This document shows positions 43,690 to 52,328 of a DNA stretch of 64,000 bases, piece after piece. The notes beneath the pieces are model-generated. The model was not told the DNA's origin, did not search any database, and saw only the letters and a program-made list of their open reading frames with translations. Location of the stretch: the NCBI GenBank assembly GCA_964458935.1, contig CAYWKS010000003.1, positions 62,001 through 126,000 on the forward strand, read 5' to 3'. A program made the translations under genes and the position numbers. How positions within the stretch are numbered: position 1 is the first letter of the stretch; each line of letters opens with the position of its first letter. This DNA is from CAYWKS01 sp964458935 (lineage in GTDB: Bacteria; Planctomycetota; Phycisphaerae; Phycisphaerales; Zrk34).

Positions 43690-43896
43690 ATGAAGACTCT
43701 TTGGAACGTGCTGAAGTCCGCCCACCGCGAGGAGAAGGGCGCCGAAGGCCTGGAGAAGCTGCTGATCGTGGCGGCGATCGTGCTGCCGCTGCTGGGCCTG
43801 CTGATCTACTTCCGCGACTACATCAACGAGTGGGTCGGCGAAGAGACCGAGTCGATGCGCGGCGATGCGGACTCGTTCGAAGACCCCGACTTCTGA
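43690..43896 (+). CDS. Second type IVb prepilin-like protein
   Basis: 68 residues from the ATG at 43690 (AAGGAAG upstream). Class III signal peptide: leader ending in REEKG, then AEGLEKLLIVAAIVLPLLGL with Glu at +5. The mature part ends in an acidic tail (GEETESMRGDADSFEDPDF) unlike most Flp pilins. It may be a minor pilin or assembly subunit next to the more typical Flp encoded 46 bp upstream. Confidence 0.75.
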   Translation: MKTLWNVLKSAHREEKGAEGLEKLLIVAAIVLPLLGLLIYFRDYINEWVGEETESMRGDADSFEDPDF

Positions 43897-43950
43897 TCAG
43901 GGCGCGTCGGCGAATGTCGCGGTTGCGCCCCCACCGATGACGGGATCGTC

Positions 43951-44541
43951 ATGAGTGACTGGATCAGCTTCGGCCTGCTGTCGGTGGTGCTCGTCGCGGC
44001 GGCGGTGTGCGACTGGCGAACGGGTCTGATCCCCAACGCCCTGACGTACCCGGCGATGCTGGGCGGGCTGGCGCTGGCGGCGGTGATCGGGCTGATCGGT
44101 CCGGGCGTCGCGGACGGCGGCTGGCCCGCGGCGTGGGGCGGGCTCCAGCGGTCGGGCGCGGCGATGATGGCGGGGCTGATCGGCCTGGGCCTGGTCCGCC
44201 TCGCCGGCGGCATGGGCTGGGGCGACGTGAAGCTCATGGGCACCGTAGGAGCCATCTCGGCCGACTGGCGCTGCGTGCTGGCCGCCGCCGTCTACGCCTT
44301 CCTCATCGCCGGGGCGTTCGCGATCGTGCTCATGATCCGCCACGGGCTGGTCAAGCGGACGTTCGCGCGGCTGTTCGGGGCGGCGCTGCTCGCCGGGGGC
44401 AAGGTCAAGCCCGAGTTCCCCGAGGACAGCCCGCGGGTGCCGTTCGGCGTGGCGCTGGCCGCCGGGGCGATCCTCGCCGCGGCGGAGCTGCTGCTGGGCC
44501 TGGACACGCCTTGGAAACCCCACTGGTCGCTGCGCGTCTAA
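43951..44541 (+). CDS. A24-family prepilin peptidase (TadV/CpaA-like)
   Basis: 196 residues with about six transmembrane helices. Aspartic protease signature: first catalytic Asp in VCDWRTGLIPN, second in GMGWGDVKLMG (GxGD). It removes the class III leader peptides of the two prepilins encoded upstream and of TadE-like pseudopilins. The short form lacks the N-methylation domain. Confidence 0.92.
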   Translation: MSDWISFGLLSVVLVAAAVCDWRTGLIPNALTYPAMLGGLALAAVIGLIGPGVADGGWPAAWGGLQRSGAAMMAGLIGLGLVRLAGGMGWGDVKLMGTVGAISADWRCVLAAAVYAFLIAGAFAIVLMIRHGLVKRTFARLFGAALLAGGKVKPEFPEDSPRVPFGVALAAGAILAAAELLLGLDTPWKPHWSLRV

Positions 44542-44542
44542 C

Positions 44543-45415
44543 ATGGAGCATGCGATGGCCGGTACCCAAGCGCTAAGCCATCCCGAAACCTTCTGGGCCG
44601 CCTACCTGACCAGCGACCTGACACTGTTCTGCGCCGCGGTGGCGGCGGGTTGCGTGGCGATGCTGGCGATCGGGCTGCGCGCGCTGCGCCGGGCGCACGC
44701 GGGTCGGCCGCCGGCCGACCGGGCCGGGCAGCGCGGCACGGCGACGATCGAGTTCGCGCTGGTCGCGCCGATCCTGCTGTTTCTGATGCTGCTGCTGGCG
44801 CAGACGGCGATGCTGATGAGCGGGAACCTGTTCGTGCACTACGCCGCCTTCGCCGCCAATCGCAGCGCCGTCGTGCAGATCCCCCGCGACCTGCCGACCG
44901 AGCCGGCCAACGCGTACTACCACGAGTTCGGCGGGGTGAAGCACGACGCGATCTGGCGCGCCGCGGTCTACGCGCTGGCCCCGGTCGGCAGCCGCGCCGG
45001 CGGCAGCGGCCAGGACGTCGACACCGACCTGTACGTCGAGGGGCTGACCGCGCTGTACGAGGGGTACGGCCGAACGCCGCCGGCGTGGATCGAACGGATC
45101 GCCGCCGACCGCCTCGCCTACGCGGCCGACACGACCGAGATGACCGTCCGCAAGGTTCGCGTGTTGCAGGACCACACGGTGGAGTACGAGGAGATCGGGC
45201 TGGGCGAGTCGGCGACGTTCAGCACGCACGAGACGATCTCGGTCCGGGTCCGGCACGAGCTGGCGCTGGGCGTGCCTTACGTGAGCAGCCTCTACCGCGA
45301 CGGGGAGAACGACGGCGGTGATTACCGCACGCTGGTCGCACACTATATGCTGAGCAACGAGGGCATGCGGGACGCGTTGCCGCCGCAGCCGACCATCCAG
45401 CGCACCACGCCCTGA
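44543..45415 (+). CDS. TadE-like pilus-assembly protein
   Basis: 290 residues from the ATG at 44543; the ATG at 44555 has GGAG 6 nt upstream and may be the true start. One predicted N-terminal membrane segment (FCAAVAAGCVAMLAIGL), then RGTATIEFALVAPILLFLMLLL, the TadE pseudopilin motif with its conserved Glu. A large exported domain follows (GGVKHDAIWRAAVYALAPV, and VRVRHELALGVPYVSSLYRD). The TadE motif is not at the N-terminus; about 65 residues precede it, an odd architecture. Confidence 0.8.
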   Translation: MEHAMAGTQALSHPETFWAAYLTSDLTLFCAAVAAGCVAMLAIGLRALRRAHAGRPPADRAGQRGTATIEFALVAPILLFLMLLLAQTAMLMSGNLFVHYAAFAANRSAVVQIPRDLPTEPANAYYHEFGGVKHDAIWRAAVYALAPVGSRAGGSGQDVDTDLYVEGLTALYEGYGRTPPAWIERIAADRLAYAADTTEMTVRKVRVLQDHTVEYEEIGLGESATFSTHETISVRVRHELALGVPYVSSLYRDGENDGGDYRTLVAHYMLSNEGMRDALPPQPTIQRTTP

Positions 45416-45455
45416 CCGGGGCGGGGCGCGCCCCGCAGACGAGACCCGAGGACCT

Positions 45456-48047
45456 ATGAGTTTCGACGCCGCGAACACGATCCAACCCGCGCTCAACCCC
45501 GGCGACCAGTTGGGGTACTTCGACGTGCAGAGCCCGCTGGCCGCCGGCGGCATGAGCCTGGTCTGGAAGGGATACGACCGGATGCTCGACCGGCACGTGG
45601 CGATCAAGCAGGTCGCCGGCGCCGCCGAGGCCGACGAGGAGGTCCGCCAGCGTTTCAACAACGAGGCCGAGCTGCAGAAGCGTGTCTCGTCCGGGCACAA
45701 GAACATCGTCGACGTGGTGGACATGGTCGACGACCCGCGGGGGCTGTTCATCGTGACCGAGTACGTGGACGGCTCATCGCTGGACCACGTGCTGGGGAAG
45801 CTGGACGGGCCGATGGACCCCAAGCAGGCGCTGGGGATCATGCAGCAGGTGGCGTTGGGGCTGAGCGCGATCCACGAGGCGGGTGTGCTGCACCGCGACC
45901 TCAAGCCGTCGAACATCCTGCTGCCGCGCGAGGGCGGTGTGAAGATCTGCGACTTCGGGCTCGCCGCGCTCCAGGTCGAACAGGACGCGTTGACCGTCGG
46001 CACGGCGCGGTACATGGCGCCGGAGCTGTTCACCGGCGAGCAGGCCGACGCCCGGGCCGACCTGTACTCGCTGGGGATGATCTCGTACGAGATGTTCGCG
46101 GGGCGGCCGGCGTACGAGCAGACGTTCAAGACGGTGATGCGTGACCAGCGGAACCAGGCGCTGCGGTGGATGAAGTGGCACACCAACGCGCGGCTGACCG
46201 CGCCGCCGCTGACGAAGCTCAACGAGAGCCTGCCGCCGGACCTGAGCGGCATCGTCGAGCGGCTGATGGCGAAGAACGCGTCTCAGCGGATCGCCTCGGC
46301 GCAGCAGTTGCTGGAGGTGATCAAGCGGACGTTCGCCGGGGGCCAGCGGGCCGCGCCGTCGGCGGCGGCGCCGCCGTTGGCCGAGCCGGCCGCGCAGGCG
46401 ACCGCCGACCCGACCGCCCCGCTGCCCAAGCGAAGCCGCCTGCCGCTGATCCTCGGCGGGGTCCTGCTGGCGCAGGCGATCCTCATCGGCGGGGTGTGGG
46501 GCTACTTCGAGTGGCGCGCCTCGGAGCAACAGCAGCAGGTCCGCAGCGAAGCGGTCGACAAGTACGAACGGGCGCGACAGCTTTACAGCGAGCAGCAGGA
46601 CTACCGCCAGGCCGCCCAACTGTTCAACGAACTGGCGTCGGCGTGGCCCGACGACCCGGCTTTGGGCGCGCCCGCCAAGGCGCGGGCGATGATCTGCGAG
46701 GCGCGGCTGCTCATGGCCGAGGGCGAGCGGGTCACCGCCGGGTACCGGTTCAGCGAGGCCGAACAGCTCTACAGCGACGCGCTGGCCAAGCTGAGCGGCG
46801 CGCTCGACACCGCCGGCAACCTGCACGATCACGTCGCGGAGATCCGCAACGAGGTCGAGTTCCGGCGGGCCTTTGTGGACGTGGCGGCCAAAGTGGTGGA
46901 GCTGATCGACAGCGGCCAGTACAGCCAGGCCCGCAATCGGATCGGCGTCTTCCGCCAGAAGGCCCAGCCCGTCGACATGGAGGAGCAGATCCTCGACCGG
47001 CTGGCGGCGCGGATCGAGGACCAGTCCACGCAAGCGCAGATCGACCGGATCCTCGCCGAGGCCGATCGCTTCGCCGGGCAGGGTCGACTCAACGAGGCGT
47101 TGGGGAAAGTGCGCGAAGGCTTGCAGCAGTACAGCAGCAGCGCCCGGCTGACCGAGCGCGAGGCGGAGCTGACCGGCCGGATCAACTACGACGACCTGCT
47201 CGGCCGGGCGCAGGCGGCCGAAGACCGGGGCGACTACGCCGCGGCGATTAACCTTTACCGGCAGGCGAACGACCTCAAGCCGTCCGACGATCTGCGGGAC
47301 CGCGTGAGCGAGTTGCGGCGTCGGCGAGCGTACCAGAGCGGCCGCGATGCCGAACTGGGCGGCGACTTCGTGACCGCCGAGGAGCAGTACCTCGACGCCC
47401 TGCCGCTGCCCGAGGCGAAGCAGTCGCTGCAGCGGCTGGGCAAGGTGGTCACCAAGAAGGCGCTGGTCGAGGCGGCGGACGCGGCCGCGGCCGCCGGCGA
47501 CGACGCCCGCGCCCGCCAGCTCTACCAGCAGGTCCTCGACGAGATGGGCCCCGACGCCGCCGTCCAGCGCAAGCTCAACGACGTGACCGTGCGGATGGAG
47601 ACCGAGCAGGCCCGCGCGGCGCTGGACGCCGGCGACCTCGACGCCGCCCGCAAGCACCTCGACAACGCCCTGGCGATCGACCCGGCCCACCCCGAGGCCA
47701 ACCGGCTCGCCGAAGACCTGCGGGTCTACCAGGAGTACCGCGACCAGCTCAAGGTCGGCGACGCGGCCCGCGGCAAGTCGGACTTCGGCCAGGCGATCGA
47801 GGCGTACCTGCAGGCCCGCCAGACCCTCCGCGGCACCGGGATCGACACCACGGAGATCGAGAAGCGGCTCGAGGACGCCGAGTACGACAGTTGGATCGCC
47901 AAGGCCCGGGCCGCCATCGAGGCCCGCCAGTGGAAGCTCGCCCGCGCCCACCTCAAGTCCGCCGAGAACGTCCGTCGCCAGGCCACCGAGTTGATCCAGC
48001 GCCTGCGAGAGGAGATCAACCAGAATGATCCGGAAAGCGACAGCTAA
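45456..48047 (+). CDS. Serine/threonine protein kinase with TM and TPR-like exported domain
   Basis: 863 residues. Kinase residues about 18-305: Lys51 in VAIKQV, catalytic loop HRDLKPSN at 146-153, DFG at 166-168, and TARYMAPEL, all canonical, so it should be active. A transmembrane helix is at about 329-349 (LILGGVLLAQAILIGGVWGY). About 500 residues of TPR-like and helical repeats follow (YERARQLYSEQQDYRQAAQL, LDAGDLDAARKHLDNALAID), likely on the far side of the membrane. It sits inside the Tad locus and overlaps the TadG-like gene by 23 bp, so coupling is likely. It may phosphorylate FHA-bearing pilus proteins nearby. Confidence 0.9.
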   Translation: MSFDAANTIQPALNPGDQLGYFDVQSPLAAGGMSLVWKGYDRMLDRHVAIKQVAGAAEADEEVRQRFNNEAELQKRVSSGHKNIVDVVDMVDDPRGLFIVTEYVDGSSLDHVLGKLDGPMDPKQALGIMQQVALGLSAIHEAGVLHRDLKPSNILLPREGGVKICDFGLAALQVEQDALTVGTARYMAPELFTGEQADARADLYSLGMISYEMFAGRPAYEQTFKTVMRDQRNQALRWMKWHTNARLTAPPLTKLNESLPPDLSGIVERLMAKNASQRIASAQQLLEVIKRTFAGGQRAAPSAAAPPLAEPAAQATADPTAPLPKRSRLPLILGGVLLAQAILIGGVWGYFEWRASEQQQQVRSEAVDKYERARQLYSEQQDYRQAAQLFNELASAWPDDPALGAPAKARAMICEARLLMAEGERVTAGYRFSEAEQLYSDALAKLSGALDTAGNLHDHVAEIRNEVEFRRAFVDVAAKVVELIDSGQYSQARNRIGVFRQKAQPVDMEEQILDRLAARIEDQSTQAQIDRILAEADRFAGQGRLNEALGKVREGLQQYSSSARLTEREAELTGRINYDDLLGRAQAAEDRGDYAAAINLYRQANDLKPSDDLRDRVSELRRRRAYQSGRDAELGGDFVTAEEQYLDALPLPEAKQSLQRLGKVVTKKALVEAADAAAAAGDDARARQLYQQVLDEMGPDAAVQRKLNDVTVRMETEQARAALDAGDLDAARKHLDNALAIDPAHPEANRLAEDLRVYQEYRDQLKVGDAARGKSDFGQAIEAYLQARQTLRGTGIDTTEIEKRLEDAEYDSWIAKARAAIEARQWKLARAHLKSAENVRRQATELIQRLREEINQNDPESDS

Positions 48048-50046
48048 CGATCCGCTGCACCGGCGTGCGGGGCGGCGTCGGGGCGTGGTCATCATCATCG
48101 CGCTGCTGGGCGTGATCCTGCTGACCGGCGTGGTCATGTTCGTGCTCAACGTCACCGACCAGGTCAACCGCCGGGTCGAGACCCAGAACGCCGCCGACTC
48201 GACCGTCACCGCCGGGGCGACGTGGGTCGCGCGGACCTTCAACGCCGTGGCCCGCAACAACATCACCATCAGCCGCTACATCGCGCTGGTCAACGTGCTC
48301 GACGCCCTGCCGCAGGCGGTCCGCTTCACCCGCATCGAGCAGGTCGCGATCCGCGACGCGCTGGAGGCACAGCTCGAACGCGGCGTGAGCAACGAAGGCC
48401 CGGCCGTCCTGACCGACGAGGTCCAGCGCATGCTCGAGGACTTCCTCGACGAGCTGAACGAAGAGCTGGACCAGATCATCCCCGTCGACGACCTGCTCGA
48501 GGGGTTCGACATGGAGGCGATCACGCACTACGGCGGGGGCGACGGCCGGCTGTGGCAGGCCATGACCGCGATGGACGAGGTCAGCCAGGCGTACATGGAG
48601 TCGATGCCCGGGATGGCGCAGCAACTGGCGCGCACGGTCGGCCACCGCTCCGGCGGCGAGCGGTACCGCGGCGAGGTCTTCGTGGTCCCGGCCGAGCCGA
48701 CCGTCCCGTGGCGGCGCGGCACGTTCGCCGACTTCCGCCACCCGGTCCGGTACGGCACGCTGCCCGACCACGTGGACGACCCCCAGACCAACCGCGGGCC
48801 CTACGACACGCTGTTCGGGTGGCATGGGATCCAGTGGCGGTGGGTCGGCGGGTACTGGTCGCCGGGGTCGGCGGACACCGCCTCGGGGGGGACGGGCAAC
48901 GTGGGCCTGGGCCTGGGCGCGGGCACGGGCAGCGGGGGCAGTTGGGTCGGCGCCTCCCGCGAGGTCTCGGGGTATTACACCTGGGGCACGCAAGGCCACC
49001 TGCTGCGGCGCGTCGACAGCTTCGTCGACAGCCACCTCCGCAACACCCGGCTCGATCAGTGGGTCAGCGGGCTGGCCAACACCAAGCGCGATTACCTGTG
49101 GCCCGGCGACTCGGACCCGAACACCGACGACGAGATCGACCCGATCATCACCGAACTGGACACGTTCATCGAGCCCGACTGGGTCATCGGGTTCGACGAG
49201 GCGACGGCGATCGGGGACGCCGACCCCGACCGGATCGAGGAGACGGCGTTCATCGCCGTGGAGATCAAGAGCCGCTACCCGATCAGCCACCCGGCGTTCA
49301 TGAGCGAAGGCTCGTGGTCGGCGGTCGAGGACACGCAGCGGAGCCGGCCGCTTCGGCAGCCCCGGGTCATCCGCCGGTCCGGTTGGGTCGACCCCCGCCG
49401 GTGGAACCCGGCGAACGACCCCAACTCCAACGTCGTCAAGGTCATCGACCACGGCTGGCGCGACCTTTGGAACGGCGCCGACCAGCCGTCCTACACGGTG
49501 TGGTTCGACAACGACATCGGGATCGACCGCGTGGTCGACGCCAACGGCAACCGCGTGCCCCAGCCGGTCTACCGGATCGACCACTTCTACTTCGTGGGGG
49601 TGAACGTCGGCGAGGTGGAGCAAGTGACCAACCCGTACGAGGGCTTCGACGCCGGGGCCGACGACGCGCCCGCGCCGATCGACTTCGACCACACGCAGGT
49701 GCTCGACACGCCCGAGGCGCGGTGGCGGTACCTGACGTTCCTGGGCGCGGCGCGGCGGTCCGAGCAGCCGCAGGCCATGGAGCAGCAATTCAAGGCGAAC
49801 AGCCCCTTCGGGTCGCAGCTCGGGCTCGCCCAGGCCAAGGTCTTCAACAACCATTCGTGGGACCTGTGGACGCCGATGTGGCACGCGCAGCTCGTGCCGC
49901 TCGCCGCGGACTACGGGCGTTGGGTGGAGCACCTGGACGAGGCGTCGTCGGCGGACGTGGAGGGCGTGGACCCCGACGACTTCGCCAACCTGCGTGAGTT
50001 CGTGGAGCACAGCACGGTCCTGGGCGAGTTGACGCTGCAACACTGA
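48025..50046 (+). CDS. TadG-like pilus-assembly protein
   Basis: 673 residues. It begins with a basic stretch, then a hydrophobic helix at about 21-41 (VVIIIALLGVILLTGVVMFV) and the Tad_G/TadE-type start RRVETQNAADSTVTAGATW, typical of TadG. The large exported domain is rich in Asp, Trp and Tyr (DPITELDTFIEPDWVIG, DHFYFVGVNVGEVEQV) with no enzymatic motif. It overlaps the upstream kinase gene. A von Willebrand A domain, present in some TadG, is not obvious. Confidence 0.75.
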   Translation: MIRKATANDPLHRRAGRRRGVVIIIALLGVILLTGVVMFVLNVTDQVNRRVETQNAADSTVTAGATWVARTFNAVARNNITISRYIALVNVLDALPQAVRFTRIEQVAIRDALEAQLERGVSNEGPAVLTDEVQRMLEDFLDELNEELDQIIPVDDLLEGFDMEAITHYGGGDGRLWQAMTAMDEVSQAYMESMPGMAQQLARTVGHRSGGERYRGEVFVVPAEPTVPWRRGTFADFRHPVRYGTLPDHVDDPQTNRGPYDTLFGWHGIQWRWVGGYWSPGSADTASGGTGNVGLGLGAGTGSGGSWVGASREVSGYYTWGTQGHLLRRVDSFVDSHLRNTRLDQWVSGLANTKRDYLWPGDSDPNTDDEIDPIITELDTFIEPDWVIGFDEATAIGDADPDRIEETAFIAVEIKSRYPISHPAFMSEGSWSAVEDTQRSRPLRQPRVIRRSGWVDPRRWNPANDPNSNVVKVIDHGWRDLWNGADQPSYTVWFDNDIGIDRVVDANGNRVPQPVYRIDHFYFVGVNVGEVEQVTNPYEGFDAGADDAPAPIDFDHTQVLDTPEARWRYLTFLGAARRSEQPQAMEQQFKANSPFGSQLGLAQAKVFNNHSWDLWTPMWHAQLVPLAADYGRWVEHLDEASSADVEGVDPDDFANLREFVEHSTVLGELTLQH

Positions 50047-50057
50047 AAGGCACACCG

Positions 50058-50906
50058 ATGAACCGCCGCCACGCCATCGCGATCGCCGCCGGGCCCGGCC
50101 GCCTCGCTTCGCCGCACCGCCGGCGGGGCGCGGTGATGATGGAGAGCGTGCTGATCCTGCCGCTGCTGCTGCTGATCCTGTCGCTGATCTTCTACATCGG
50201 GTTCCTGTCGGTGCGGGTCCAGCGGGACACGGTGCTGCCCCGGTACGAGGTGTGGCGGGAGGTGTACCACGCGTCGGGCCCGGGTTCAGACCGGCTCTCG
50301 CGGAACCTCGCGCTGAACAACGCCTTCTTCGAGGGCGAGGCCGACTCGCTGCTCATGCTCGACGAGTACTACGAGGCGGGGTACGAGCGGCACGGCCGGA
50401 TGATGCCCGACGTGTACGACGAGCACCTGTTCGCCGCGGCGGGCGACATCTCCGCCGAGGCGCAGGAACTGGCGGAGACGCAGGTGTACTGGCCCGATTA
50501 CCCCGACCTGCACCACACCCGCTGGGGCAATGCCTACGAAGACGGCTACCGCGTCCGTTACACCATGGACATCCCGCTCTGGGAGCAGCTCGACGGGCCG
50601 ATCGTCCGCCGGCACATGCGGATCACGCACGAGTGGCTGCACTCCAACAGCACGACGGCGGGCCCGGACACGTGGCGCGGCGGGTCGACCGGGGATCACC
50701 ATCTCCGCGCCGCCCGCGACATCTACCTCGAAGACCTCGACCTGCCCCTCGACGACATGGACGGCGATCAGATCGAGGAATACAACAACGACTTCTCCAA
50801 CGACCCGACGCAGGTGCCCGACGGTTCGGTGCTCGCGGGCATGATCCGCCGCCTGTACCTCGATGAAGCCGGCTACAGCGGTCCGATCGTGTACGACGAG
50901 CGGTAA
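50058..50906 (+). CDS. Second TadE-like pilus-assembly protein
   Basis: 282 residues. Near the N-terminus RRRGAVMMESVLILPLLLLILSL has the TadE pseudopilin arrangement with a conserved Glu. The exported part (WREVYHASGPGSDRLSRNLA, YRVRYTMDIPLWEQLDGPIV) has no known motif. Its stop overlaps the next gene (TAATG at 50904-50908). Confidence 0.8.
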   Translation: MNRRHAIAIAAGPGRLASPHRRRGAVMMESVLILPLLLLILSLIFYIGFLSVRVQRDTVLPRYEVWREVYHASGPGSDRLSRNLALNNAFFEGEADSLLMLDEYYEAGYERHGRMMPDVYDEHLFAAAGDISAEAQELAETQVYWPDYPDLHHTRWGNAYEDGYRVRYTMDIPLWEQLDGPIVRRHMRITHEWLHSNSTTAGPDTWRGGSTGDHHLRAARDIYLEDLDLPLDDMDGDQIEEYNNDFSNDPTQVPDGSVLAGMIRRLYLDEAGYSGPIVYDER

Positions 50907-51499
50907 TGACCGGGCGCACCCGACGACTGCAACGGGCGGCGACGCTGCTGCTGGCCGCGGTGGCGCTGGCGATGCTGGTGATGCTGATCCGCCAGGTGCG
51001 TCGCCACGCCGCGCCGGGTGAACCGCCGACGGGCCCGGCGCGTACAATCCCCCAGACGCTGATCGCCGAGGACGAGGGCGGCCCGCTGGGCCTGCCGGAC
51101 GTGGCTGCCCCCAGCGCCATCGCCGGGGCCGAGCCGCTGTCGTCGGAGCCGGCCGGACTCGCCCCGCCGCCGTCGGGCGAGCGGCTGATCGGCTACCAGC
51201 GCCGCGTCGACGGCCGCGCCGAGCAGGTGGCGGTGTGGCGCGTGGATTCGCCGGTGGCGGCGGTCGCGGAACACTACGCGCGAGAAGCGGGGGCGCGCGG
51301 CTACGAGCCGCTACGCGACGTGCGCGGCGGCGATGAGTCGATCCGTCACCGCCTGTATGTCTCGGGCGACCGGTTGCTCGGCGTGCGGGTGCATCGGGCG
51401 GGCGATACGACTCGCGTCGTCATCCAGTTGCGGTACACTAGGGGCGACGCGGTCGACGGTCGCGCGTCCCATCCACCAGGGAGGCCACGTTCCCCATGA
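50906..51499 (+). CDS. Single-pass membrane protein in the Tad locus
   Basis: 197 residues. Transmembrane helix at about 11-29 (ATLLLAAVALAMLVMLIRQ), a Pro/Ala/Gly-rich linker, then a small alpha/beta domain (VWRVDSPVAAVAEHYAREAG, LLGVRVHRAGDTTRVVIQLR). The start overlaps the preceding stop, and the stop overlaps the cpaB start by ATGA (51496-51499). It is fixed in the locus, so a pilus role is likely but unspecified. Confidence 0.75.
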   Translation: MTGRTRRLQRAATLLLAAVALAMLVMLIRQVRRHAAPGEPPTGPARTIPQTLIAEDEGGPLGLPDVAAPSAIAGAEPLSSEPAGLAPPPSGERLIGYQRRVDGRAEQVAVWRVDSPVAAVAEHYAREAGARGYEPLRDVRGGDESIRHRLYVSGDRLLGVRVHRAGDTTRVVIQLRYTRGDAVDGRASHPPGRPRSP

Positions 51500-52296
51500 G
51501 CCAGTTTTCAAGCGGAACCACGACACCCCCACCGGGCGCCGCGCCGAGCCAGAAACCCAACATCCCGCTGATCCTCGTCGCGCTGGGCCTGGGGCTGGTC
51601 GCGGTGATCGCCAACACCGCGTACATCCACAACATCCGCTCCGAGAAGGAAGCCAACAAGTTCACGATCTACCTGCTGCAACGGTCCTTCGCGCCGGGCG
51701 ACGAGTTGGAGCGCGAGGACCTCAAGCCCGTGGAGATGTACGAAGAGGCCCGCCCCCACTACGTCGAGGCGTTGAAGGCGCTGACCAAAGACGAGGTGCA
51801 GACGCAGATCGGCCAGCGGTTCAAGCGGTACGCCAACCAGAACCAGTTCCTCACCTACGACCTGTTCACCGACCAGCCGGGCATCGGCGACGGCTCGGCG
51901 ACGCCGCGCGAGGGCATGGTCTGGCGGGAGCTGCCGGTGGACGACGACACCACCGTTTCGCTGATCGTGCCCAACAGCACGGTCGACATCCAGGCGTACC
52001 TCGACCCGCCGTCGGGCAAGCCCCAGACCTACCTGATCCTGGAGCGGGTGCGGGTGGTCGCGGTGGGCGGTCAGACCAGCGCCTCGCGCAAGAAGCGGAA
52101 CTTCAGCAAGGTGACCGTCGAGGTCGAGCCCGTGGAGGCGAACCTGCTTTCGACGATCCTGCGTTACTCCCCGGACGAGGAGTACGAGTTGGTGTTGCGG
52201 AACCCCAACGACCTGACGCCGCGGCTGCCCGACGCCGCCGACTCGATCAACCCGCGGGTGCTGGAGTTGCTGAACCTGTCGCCGACCGGGTCGTGA
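51496..52296 (+). CDS. CpaB/RcpC-type Flp pilus-assembly protein
   Basis: 266 residues. One N-terminal membrane segment (IPLILVALGLGLVAVIANTA), then a SAF-like beta region (VYLLQRSFAPGDELEREDLK). RcpC/CpaB signatures: RELPVDDDTTVSLIVPNSTVDI, and RVRVVAVGGQTS. In other Tad systems CpaB works in the periplasm with the secretin, which is missing here. It overlaps the upstream gene by ATGA. Confidence 0.85.
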   Translation: MSQFSSGTTTPPPGAAPSQKPNIPLILVALGLGLVAVIANTAYIHNIRSEKEANKFTIYLLQRSFAPGDELEREDLKPVEMYEEARPHYVEALKALTKDEVQTQIGQRFKRYANQNQFLTYDLFTDQPGIGDGSATPREGMVWRELPVDDDTTVSLIVPNSTVDIQAYLDPPSGKPQTYLILERVRVVAVGGQTSASRKKRNFSKVTVEVEPVEANLLSTILRYSPDEEYELVLRNPNDLTPRLPDAADSINPRVLELLNLSPTGS

Positions 52297-52328
52297 CGCC
52301 GCCCACACGGAGCGCCGCCTGAAGCATC

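Noticed and set aside
45774..50055. 831- and 679-codon frames antisense to the kinase and TadG-like genes
   Set aside because: Both lie fully opposite well-supported genes and show low-complexity Leu/Val/Arg composition.
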